Below, one piece after another: positions 57,475 through 64,000 of a stretch of DNA of 64,000 nt. This DNA comes from Paraburkholderia fungorum (GTDB taxonomy: Bacteria > Pseudomonadota > Gammaproteobacteria > Burkholderiales > Burkholderiaceae), in the NCBI RefSeq assembly GCF_900099835.1, contig NZ_FNKP01000001.1, forward strand, positions 806,001 to 870,000, written 5' to 3'. The first letter of the stretch is position 1. Each line of letters opens with the position of its first letter. The notes below the pieces were generated by a model that worked only from the letters and a program-made list of their open reading frames with translations, made no database searches and had not been told where the DNA came from. A program made the position numbers and the translations under genes.

Positions 57475-59145
57475 CTAAGCCGCCAGCATTTCCTTCGCGT
57501 GCTTGCGCGTGGTCGCGGTGATTTCCAGACCGCCCAGCATCCGCGCGACTTCTTCGACGCGGCTCGCCTTGTCGAGCGAAATCACGCTGCTCACCGTACC
57601 GCCCTTGCCATTACCCGCTTTCGCGACCTGAAAATGATGGTCGCCGCGCGCGGCTACTTGCGGCAGGTGGGTCACGCACAACACCTGGCGCGCTTGCCCA
57701 AGCTGATGCAACAACCGTCCCACCACTTCGGCGACGCCGCCGCCGATGCCGGTATCCACTTCGTCGAAAATCAGCGTGGGTGTCGGGCTTGCCGCGCTGG
57801 CAATGACCGCAAGCGCGAGGCTGATCCGCGCCAGTTCGCCGCCCGACGCAACCTTTGCCAACGGCCGCAGCGGCACCCCCGCATGACCGGCGACGCGGAA
57901 CTCGACCTGCTCCAACCCGTGCGCGCCGCCTTCGGGCAGCGGCACCAGCGCGACTTCGAAGCTGCCGCCTTTCATCGACAGTTCCTGCATGCCGGTGGTG
58001 ACCGCCGCGCCTAGCGCGTTGCCCGCTTTGGCTCGTGCCTTCGACAGTTTCCTGGCTTCGGTCAGGAAGGCTTCTTTAGCCTTGGCTTCTGCTGCGTGCA
58101 GGCTGTCGAGATCTGCCGCGGCGTCGAGCGCGGCCAGTTGCGCGCGGCGAGCCTGATGTTCTTCGGGCAGCGTTTCCGGCTGAAGGCGGAACTTGCGTGC
58201 CGCCGAGTGCAATGCATCAAGGCGTTTGTCGACCTGCGCGAGCCGGTCCGGATCGAGTTCGAGCCGCTGCGCGTAATGACTCAGCGAATACGCGGCTTCC
58301 TGCAACTGGATTTCAGCGGGTTCGAGCGCGGCCAGCACGTCGTTCAATGCCGGATCGATTTCCGCAAGATCGCGCACCTTCGACACGATCGAGGCCAGAT
58401 GCGTGATCATCGCCTCGTCCGATTCCGACAGCGCGCCGAGCGCCCCTTGCACGCCATCGATCAGATTCGCCGAATGCGACAGCCGCCGATGCTCAGCGTT
58501 GACCTCTTCCCATTCGCCCGGCTGCGGCGAGAGTTTGTCCAGTTCGGTGAGCTGCCAGGCGAGCCGTTCGCGTTCCAGTTGCAACTCGCGGTCGCGGGTC
58601 TTTGCGTGCTCGACCGCCTGCACCTTCTCGCGCCACATGCGCCACGCCCGCGTAACGGTCGCGGCGGTGTCGGAAAGCCCGGCGTGCGTGTCGAACAGTT
58701 CGCGTTGCGCGTCCGGGCGCATTAGCAACTGGTGCGCATGCTGGCCGTGAATGTCCACCAGCATTTCGCCGACTTCGCGCAACTGCGCGAGCGTCGCCGC
58801 CGTTCCGTTGATGAAAGCCCGCGAGCGGCCGTTCGCATCGATTACGCGCCGCAACATGACGGTGCCACCGTGATGGCCGTCGTCGGCGGCCGGCCCGAGT
58901 GCCTGTTCGTCGAGCCATTGCTCGACCTGAGCATGGGTTTCGAATTCGGCCGTGATGTCGGCGCGGGTCTCGCCGGTGCGCACGACGTTCGCGTCGGCGC
59001 GTGCACCGAGCGCGAGTGCCAGCGCGTCGATCAGGATCGACTTGCCGGCGCCGGTTTCGCCGGAGAAAACAGTAAAGCCGCCGTCGAATTCGAGATCGAG
59101 CGCGGCGACGATGACGAAGTCGCGTATCGAGAGGTGGCGAAGCAT
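57475..59145 (-). CDS. recN: DNA repair protein RecN
   Basis: A 556-residue SMC-like ATPase acting in double-strand break repair. Walker A is TVFSGETGAGKSILIDALAL (about residues 25-44). A long coiled-coil middle follows, then the ABC signature and Walker B region VASGGELARISLALAVIASA and TLIFDEVDTGIGGGVAEVVG, and LCVTHLPQVAARGDHHF. It lies 81 bp downstream of nadK on the same strand. No LexA-type operator is visible in that gap. Confidence 0.97.
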   Translation of the reverse strand: MLRHLSIRDFVIVAALDLEFDGGFTVFSGETGAGKSILIDALALALGARADANVVRTGETRADITAEFETHAQVEQWLDEQALGPAADDGHHGGTVMLRRVIDANGRSRAFINGTAATLAQLREVGEMLVDIHGQHAHQLLMRPDAQRELFDTHAGLSDTAATVTRAWRMWREKVQAVEHAKTRDRELQLERERLAWQLTELDKLSPQPGEWEEVNAEHRRLSHSANLIDGVQGALGALSESDEAMITHLASIVSKVRDLAEIDPALNDVLAALEPAEIQLQEAAYSLSHYAQRLELDPDRLAQVDKRLDALHSAARKFRLQPETLPEEHQARRAQLAALDAAADLDSLHAAEAKAKEAFLTEARKLSKARAKAGNALGAAVTTGMQELSMKGGSFEVALVPLPEGGAHGLEQVEFRVAGHAGVPLRPLAKVASGGELARISLALAVIASAASPTPTLIFDEVDTGIGGGVAEVVGRLLHQLGQARQVLCVTHLPQVAARGDHHFQVAKAGNGKGGTVSSVISLDKASRVEEVARMLGGLEITATTRKHAKEMLAA

Positions 59146-59226
59146 GGAGGTCGTCTGATGAGCTTGAAATTCAGGTTCCGGCAGCGGCGACTACGATGGC
59201 GTTGGTGTCCAGCGTTGCTTCGCCGC

Positions 59227-60129
59227 TCAGGGCTTGGTGTCTTCTTCGTGCGACGGGTATTCGTTCCAGTGCAGCTTTTTGCGCAGCGTGGCGTAGTGGC
59301 TATAGCCGACCGGATGAAGCATGGGCACCGTATGGCGTGAGCGGCGCACCTCGATCGTGTCGCCCAATTCGAGCGACGTGAACGACTGCATGTCGAAATT
59401 GACGTTCACTTCACGCCCGGACACGATCTGGATGCTGACCTTCGAGTCGTCCGGCAGCACGATGGGGCGGTTCGACAGCGCATGCGGCGCGATCGGCACC
59501 AGCACGATGCCCTGCAATTGCGGATGCAGAATCGGCCCTTGCGACGACAGCGCGTAAGCGGTCGAGCCGGTCGGCGTGGCGACGATCAGGCCGTCCGAGC
59601 GCTGGTTGTACATGAAGCGGCCGTCCACCGACACATGCAGTTCCGCCATACCGGAGAAGCCGCTGCGGTTGACCACGACGTCGTTGAAGGCCAGCGCGTG
59701 ATAGATCGGCGTGCCGTCGCGCATGATTCGCGCTTCGAGCAGCACACGTTCTTCGCGCTCGAATTTGCCGGCCAGCATTTGCGGCACGATCTCGCGCATG
59801 TCGGAGATCGGGATGTCTGTAATGAAGCCCAGCCGCCCGTGGTTGATGCCGATGAGCGGCGTGCGGTACGGCGCGAGCTGGCGGCCGATGCCGAGCATCG
59901 TGCCGTCGCCGCCCAGCACCACGGCCACGTCGGCGCGCGCGCCGATTTCGGCAGGGCGGAGCGCCGGATAGTCGGTGATGCCGATTTCGGCCGCGGTGTC
60001 GGCTTCGAATACGACTTCGAAGCCGCGCTTTGCGATGCACGAGGCGAGCGCGGTCAGCGGCTCACCGATGCCCGGCGTATTGTTGCGCCCGACGAGCGCG
60101 ACGGTCTTGAACTGGCTGGTCACTTGCAT
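59227..60129 (-). CDS. nadK: NAD kinase
   Basis: ATP-dependent phosphorylation of NAD to NADP. The 300-residue protein has the GGDGT motif in [20 protein letters not shown] (about residue 73), [18 protein letters not shown], and the second motif [23 protein letters not shown] 60129 gives the typical [15 protein letters not shown]. It diverges from hrcA and precedes recN; nadK-recN is a frequent pairing. Confidence 0.97.
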   Translation of the reverse strand: MQVTSQFKTVALVGRNNTPGIGEPLTALASCIAKRGFEVVFEADTAAEIGITDYPALRPAEIGARADVAVVLGGDGTMLGIGRQLAPYRTPLIGINHGRLGFITDIPISDMREIVPQMLAGKFEREERVLLEARIMRDGTPIYHALAFNDVVVNRSGFSGMAELHVSVDGRFMYNQRSDGLIVATPTGSTAYALSSQGPILHPQLQGIVLVPIAPHALSNRPIVLPDDSKVSIQIVSGREVNVNFDMQSFTSLELGDTIEVRRSRHTVPMLHPVGYSHYATLRKKLHWNEYPSHEEDTKP

Positions 60130-60339
60130 GCCGGCATTACACCATAGGTAGGGCCTGAAAAGAACCGCTGACAGACGCGGTAGCGAGCCGGCTCGCACGG
60201 GCTGTCAGCGCATCTCGCGATTATCGTTAGAATGGTGAAGCCTTGATGACATGCACGCCGGCAACAGCCTGCATATTCGTCAGGAGTGGGCGCGGTTGGC
60301 GCTCGCCGTCGTCGCGTCATTGAGCTAAAATTTTCCCTC

Positions 60340-61359
60340 ATGCTAGATCCTCGCGCACAAACCCTCCTAAAAACGCTGATTGAGCGCTACATCGCCGAAG
60401 GTCAGCCGGTCGGCTCGCGCACGTTGTCACGTTATTCGGGCCTCGAACTGAGCCCGGCCACGATCCGCAACGTGATGTCCGATCTCGAGGACCTGGGGCT
60501 CGTGATCAGCCCGCACACTTCCGCAGGCCGCATTCCCACGCCGCGTGGCTATCGTCTCTTTGTCGACACCATGCTGACGGTCGAATCCGCGGCCGACGAA
60601 GAAGCCGTGATGCGCACCGTCAAAACCACGCTGCAGGCTGGCGAGCCGCAAAAGATTGTCGCGGCGGCGGCCAGCGTGCTGTCCAACCTGTCCCAGTTCG
60701 CCGGCGTGGTGCTGACGCCTCGCCGCAGCCACGTGTTCAAGCAGATCGAATTCATGCGTTTGTCCGACAAACGCATTCTGTTGATCATCGTGACGCCCGA
60801 GGGCGACGTGCAGAACCGCATTATGGCCACCCAGCGCGACTTTTCGCCGTCGCAACTGGTCGAGGCCTCCAATTACATCAACGCACATTTCGCGGGCCTG
60901 TCGTTCGACGATGTGCGCCGCCGTCTGCGTGAAGAAATCGACGAGCTGCGCGGCGACATGACCACGCTGATGCACGCCGCCGTCACCGCGAGCACCGACG
61001 AGGCCGACACCGGCGAGACCGTGCTGATTTCCGGCGAGCGCAATCTGCTCGAAGTCGCCGATCTTTCGTCTGACATGGCGCGACTGCGCAAGCTGTTCGA
61101 TGTGTTCGATCAAAAAACCAGTCTCCTTCAGTTACTCGACGTGTCGAGTCACGCGGCGGGCGTGCAGATTTTCATCGGCGGCGAGTCGAATCTCGTGCCG
61201 ATCGAAGAAATGAGCGTGGTCACCGCGCCGTACGAAGTGAACGGCAAGATCGTCGGCACGCTCGGCGTGATCGGGCCGACTCGCATGGCCTACAACCGCG
61301 TGATTCCGATTGTCGACATCACCGCGCGGTTGCTCTCGCTGACGCTCAGCCAGCAGTAA
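60340..61359 (+). CDS. hrcA: Heat-inducible transcription repressor HrcA
   Basis: Represses groE/dnaK-type operons by binding CIRCE elements. The 339-residue protein starts [20 protein letters not shown], with the winged helix ([26 protein letters not shown]-like [20 protein letters not shown]). The C-terminal [20 protein letters not shown] and [20 protein letters not shown] are family marks. ATG 60340 is used; the frame is open upstream to 60286 without a better start. A TAGAAT at 60228-60233 is a possible -10. No CIRCE sequence was seen in the window. Confidence 0.96.
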   Translation: MLDPRAQTLLKTLIERYIAEGQPVGSRTLSRYSGLELSPATIRNVMSDLEDLGLVISPHTSAGRIPTPRGYRLFVDTMLTVESAADEEAVMRTVKTTLQAGEPQKIVAAAASVLSNLSQFAGVVLTPRRSHVFKQIEFMRLSDKRILLIIVTPEGDVQNRIMATQRDFSPSQLVEASNYINAHFAGLSFDDVRRRLREEIDELRGDMTTLMHAAVTASTDEADTGETVLISGERNLLEVADLSSDMARLRKLFDVFDQKTSLLQLLDVSSHAAGVQIFIGGESNLVPIEEMSVVTAPYEVNGKIVGTLGVIGPTRMAYNRVIPIVDITARLLSLTLSQQ

Positions 61360-61478
61360 CCATCGCGGTTCCAACCCGAGGCCCGAAGCCGTGCCGCAAA
61401 TAATGCGCGAGCCGGCGCCGCTTGCCAATCGGCCGAATAGCCAGGGGTGCCTGGGGCGGCGGGCACGAACCGCGCCGC

Positions 61479-61484
61479 TATAAT
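61479..61484 (+). promoter_or_regulatory. Possible -10 element ahead of hemH
   Basis: A perfect TATAAT occurs 52 nt before the hemH start. No convincing -35 lies at the right distance. Confidence 0.3.
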
Positions 61485-61535
61485 GAATCTCTCCTGAATC
61501 CGACTCGCCGCCTCAAGCGGTGACCCCTGCTGCCT

Positions 61536-62615
61536 ATGCGCTTCGACCTCGAGCGGCCCTCACAGAACGCCACGTCACATCGTGTCGCCGTGCTGCTGAT
61601 CAATCTCGGCACGCCCGACGCGCCGACGCCGCGCGCGGTCCGACGCTATCTCGCGCAGTTCCTGTCTGATCCAAGGGTGGTCGAGATCCCCGCGCTGCTC
61701 TGGCAGATCATCCTCCGGATGCTGATTTTGCCGTTCCGCAGCCGCAGCTCGGCGAAGAAATACGCGGCAGTCTGGATGCCGGAAGGCTCGCCGCTGCGTG
61801 TCTACACGGAAAAGCAGGTGGAGGGTTTGCGCCACCTGCTGCACTTGAACGACTACACCGTGCTGGTCGACTACGCGATGCGCTACGGCACACCGGGCAT
61901 CCCCGCAATGCTGAACCAGTTGAAGCTGGCGGGCGTCGAGCGCGTGCTGCTGATGCCGATGTATCCGCAATATTCATCGTCGACCACGGCCACGGCTTTC
62001 GACGACGCCTTCTCGGCGATGAAGCGCATGCGCAATCAGCCGGAAGTCCGCACGGTGCGCCAGTACGCCGATCATCCCGCGTACATTGCCGCGTTGGCTG
62101 CGCAGGTGCATCAATATTGGCATCAGCATGGCCGGCCCGACTTTGCGGCAGGCGACAAGCTGGTGCTGAGTTTTCACGGCGTGCCCAAGCGCACGCTCGA
62201 TCTGGGCGACCCCTACCATGAACAATGTCAGCAGACTGGCGCGTTGCTGATGCAGGCGCTCGAACTGACGCCGGTGGAATGCCGTATCACCTTCCAGTCG
62301 CGTTTCGGCAAAGCCGAATGGCTGCAGCCGTACACGGCGCCTACGCTTAAGGAGTTGGGCGCGGCAGGTGTGCGACGCGCCGACGTTTTTTGCCCGGGTT
62401 TCACCGCCGACTGTCTTGAAACGATTGAAGAAATCGGCATGGAAGTGCGCGACGAGTTTCTGCACGCGGGCGGCAAGGAGTTTCACCGGATTGCCTGCGT
62501 GAACGCATCACAGCCGTGGATCGCCGCGCTTGGTGAAATCGTCGCGCAGAATCTGCAGGGCTGGCCGGTGCAGACGGTGCCTGTGCCGCACACCAGCGGC
62601 AGTGGAGCAAGCTGA
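61536..62615 (+). CDS. hemH: Ferrochelatase
   Basis: Inserts Fe(II) into protoporphyrin IX in the last step of haem synthesis. In the 359-residue protein [60 protein letters not shown] (catalytic His) and [20 protein letters not shown] (catalytic Glu) are all present. The stop codon overlaps the hslR start in ATGA, so the pair is coupled. Confidence 0.97.
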   Translation: MRFDLERPSQNATSHRVAVLLINLGTPDAPTPRAVRRYLAQFLSDPRVVEIPALLWQIILRMLILPFRSRSSAKKYAAVWMPEGSPLRVYTEKQVEGLRHLLHLNDYTVLVDYAMRYGTPGIPAMLNQLKLAGVERVLLMPMYPQYSSSTTATAFDDAFSAMKRMRNQPEVRTVRQYADHPAYIAALAAQVHQYWHQHGRPDFAAGDKLVLSFHGVPKRTLDLGDPYHEQCQQTGALLMQALELTPVECRITFQSRFGKAEWLQPYTAPTLKELGAAGVRRADVFCPGFTADCLETIEEIGMEVRDEFLHAGGKEFHRIACVNASQPWIAALGEIVAQNLQGWPVQTVPVPHTSGSGAS

Positions 62616-63022
62616 TGAACTACCAGATATCTACGGAAGCGGGCGCGAAGCTACGCATAGACAAATGGCTTTGGGCTGCGCGCTTTTTCAAGACTCGTTC
62701 GCTCGCGGCGGACGCGGTCGACAAAGGTCATGTGCGGATCGGCGGCGCCAGCGTCAAACCGGCGAAGGACGTGCGGGTCGGCGACCTGGTCGAGATCGAA
62801 ATCGAGCGGATTGTGTGGCAGGTGGAAGTGCTGGGAGTGTGCGATGTGCGTGGTCCTGCTAGCGTCGCGCAAACGCTTTACGCTGAGACCGAAGAGAGCA
62901 AGGTAAAACGGCAGGTGGAGCAGGAGCGGCGCAAGACGTATCGCGAACCGGCCGCCGCTTTGCACGGCCGGCCGACCAAGCGCGACCGGCGCACTATCGA
63001 CAGATTTTCTGGTGGGGATTGA
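62615..63022 (+). CDS. hslR: Heat shock protein 15 (S4-domain RNA-binding protein)
   Basis: A 135-residue Hsp15 homologue, which binds 50S subunits carrying a stalled nascent chain and helps recycle them. The S4 domain LRIDKWLWAARFFKTRSLAA, VDKGHVRIGGASVKPAKDVR and VGDLVEIEIERIVWQVEVLG covers residues 12-75. The C-terminal tail is highly basic. It overlaps hemH by four bases and its 3' end is overlapped by a small ORF on the other strand. Confidence 0.94.
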   Translation: MNYQISTEAGAKLRIDKWLWAARFFKTRSLAADAVDKGHVRIGGASVKPAKDVRVGDLVEIEIERIVWQVEVLGVCDVRGPASVAQTLYAETEESKVKRQVEQERRKTYREPAAALHGRPTKRDRRTIDRFSGGD

Positions 63023-63155
63023 ACAACTGCTCGATGGTCGCGTGCACACCGCCGTATTCCGTGGTGTGATCGTTGACCGCCCCGGACATGCAGATTGTGG
63101 TGGTGCCCGCAATCAGAACCAATGCGACCACCCCGATTGCAAAGGTCAGTTTCAC
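62994..63155 (-). CDS. Small predicted exported or membrane-anchored protein, antisense to the hslR 3' end
   Basis: A 53-residue ORF starting GTG (MKLTFAIGVVALVLIAGTTT) with a hydrophobic N-terminal segment that looks like a signal peptide or anchor, followed by a hydrophilic tail with two cysteines overall (Cys22 and Cys52). AAGGGGG lies 4 nt before the GTG at 63155. Its last 29 bases overlap the hslR end in the opposite direction. I do not recognise a family; Cys22 lacks a good lipobox. Confidence 0.45.
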   Translation of the reverse strand: MKLTFAIGVVALVLIAGTTTICMSGAVNDHTTEYGGVHATIEQLFNPHQKICR

Positions 63156-63539
63156 GGTGCCCCCTTGGGAAGATTCTTTATTGAAACGGGCGAATCAGGT
63201 GGAAATTCAATAAACGCAAAGAGCCGGTAAGGTAGACGTCAGATTAGGGTTAACGTGTCTTTTCCGATGCTTTAATGGAGCATAGGTCACTTGCCGGCTT
63301 CCCTCAATCTCTATCTGATTGCGCCGCAATAATGGTTGTAACGGCGGATTTCGACTGAATCCCGCTAGTGTGAAAAGAGCGGGCAGACCCGCTTGAAATG
63401 GGTCTTTCCGGCCCCATCTGCCGTTTCGTTATGCGAATGTACGTCGGACGATGTGTCGCGATTTTGCAACGCACAAATCGCACTATGTTCACGTATCGCC
63501 GCCACTGTTGGCTTTTACTTTTTAACGACTTTCAGCGAC
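63156..63539. other. Intergenic region upstream of grpE
   Basis: It contains the heat-shock-type promoter at 63392-63417 and an inverted repeat GCGGG-caga-CCCGC (63379-63392) that touches its -35 element. No CIRCE repeat and no convincing gene were found. Confidence 0.6.
63392..63417 (+). promoter_or_regulatory. Sigma-32-type heat-shock promoter of grpE
   Basis: CTTGAAA (63392-63398), a 13-bp spacer and CCCCAT (63412-63417) match the sigma-32 consensus. The grpE start codon is about 120 nt downstream. Confidence 0.82.
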
Positions 63540-64000
63540 ATGGAAAACACGCAAGAGAACCCGACGAGCCCGAATCCCACGCCCGCCGACGAAACCACGC
63601 GCCAGGCCGCGGAGGCTGCGGCATCCCAGCAGGACGCGGCTGCTAACGCCGGTGAGCCGGCGCCGGAAAGCGCTGAGCAGATCGCGCTGGCCGAAGCTCA
63701 GGCGAAGATCGCCGAATTGCAGGAAAGCTTCCTGCGCGCGAAGGCGGAGACCGAAAACGTGCGCCGCCGTGCTCAGGAAGACGTCGCCAAGGCCCATAAA
63801 TTCGCGATCGAGAGTTTCGCCGAGCATCTGCTGCCGGTGGTCGACAGCCTCGAAGCCGCGGTCGCTCACTCGTCCGACGATCTGCAGAAAGTGCGCGAAG
63901 GCGTCGAACTTACGCTGCGCCAATTGAGCGGCGCGCTGGAAAAGGGCCGCGTCGTCGCCCTGAATCCGGTCGGCGAGAAGTTCGACCCGCATCGCCACCA
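63540..64000 (+). CDS. grpE: Nucleotide exchange factor GrpE (3' end outside window)
   Basis: Co-chaperone that releases ADP from DnaK. The visible product starts [20 protein letters not shown], an acidic disordered N-terminus, then the long coiled-coil helix [20 protein letters not shown] followed by [20 protein letters not shown] and [20 protein letters not shown]. 153 codons are present and about 30 remain beyond the window edge. A sigma-32-type promoter precedes it; dnaK is expected downstream. Confidence 0.95.
   Translation, partial: MENTQENPTSPNPTPADETTRQAAEAAASQQDAAANAGEPAPESAEQIALAEAQAKIAELQESFLRAKAETENVRRRAQEDVAKAHKFAIESFAEHLLPVVDSLEAAVAHSSDDLQKVREGVELTLRQLSGALEKGRVVALNPVGEKFDPHRH

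Noticed and set aside
59146..59226. LexA operator ahead of recN
   Set aside because: I looked for a CTGT-N8-ACAG palindrome in the nadK-recN gap and saw none.
63275..63358. 27-codon ORF in the grpE upstream region
   Set aside because: No ribosome binding site and no distinctive composition; chance frame.

Overview
The window is a stretch of core chromosome from a high-GC betaproteobacterium of the Burkholderiaceae, most probably Paraburkholderia or a close relative. This is inferred from protein similarity as I recognise it and from gene order: glyQ; pntAA-AB-B; secF-secD-yajC-tgt-queA diverging from recG-oxyR; ilvD; ubiA; proC-yggS; glcDEF; aroG-tldD-nitrilase-yhdP diverging from glnE; nadK-recN diverging from hrcA-hemH-hslR; then grpE. 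No rRNA, tRNA, insertion sequence, prophage or CRISPR array was seen. Long open frames on the strand opposite real genes are high-GC shadows and are left out.

Layout. 1-9.6 kb: 3' truncated glyQ, an FMN/3Fe-4S glutamate-synthase-like protein, mnmA with a Nudix gene, the three-subunit proton-translocating transhydrogenase, a WYL regulator and a VOC protein. 9.6-17.1 kb: an RNA methyltransferase and a tightly coupled envelope operon (two PqiA, PqiB, PqiC, and the membrane protein called Gcr 'site-specific recombinase'). 17.5-20.9 kb: cytochrome b561, two periplasmic YceI proteins, an MHS-type symporter. 21-27.1 kb: Sec accessory and queuosine genes. 27.2-33.6 kb: recG-oxyR and a peroxide-defence cluster (catalase, Dps, two small ORFs). 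33.9-45.1 kb: ilvD, ubiA, proC, yggS, glycolate oxidase, a D-lactate-dehydrogenase-like flavoprotein and a PduO-type adenosyltransferase. 45.1-45.9 kb: a HigBA-like toxin-antitoxin pair, the most accessory-looking locus. 46-63 kb: aroG, tldD, nitrilase, yhdP, glnE, recN, nadK, hrcA, hemH, hslR. 63.5-64 kb: 5' part of grpE behind a sigma-32-type promoter.

The most striking observation is a complete transcription attenuator in front of aroG (47234-47424, minus strand). It has a promoter with 17-bp spacing, a 22-codon leader peptide in which seven of residues 5-12 are Phe or Tyr, and four RNA segments that form either a 1:2 plus 3:4 (terminator) fold or a 2:3 antiterminator fold. The gene behind it makes the first enzyme of aromatic amino acid synthesis, so sequence and function agree. 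Other points of interest are a CTATCGAAT element shared by the oxyR and catalase promoters, a 46-codon ORF with a good ribosome binding site ahead of the catalase, overlapping hairpins after tldD, translational coupling of 'Gcr' to the Pqi lipid-transport genes, and a 53-residue ORF running antisense into the 3' end of hslR.
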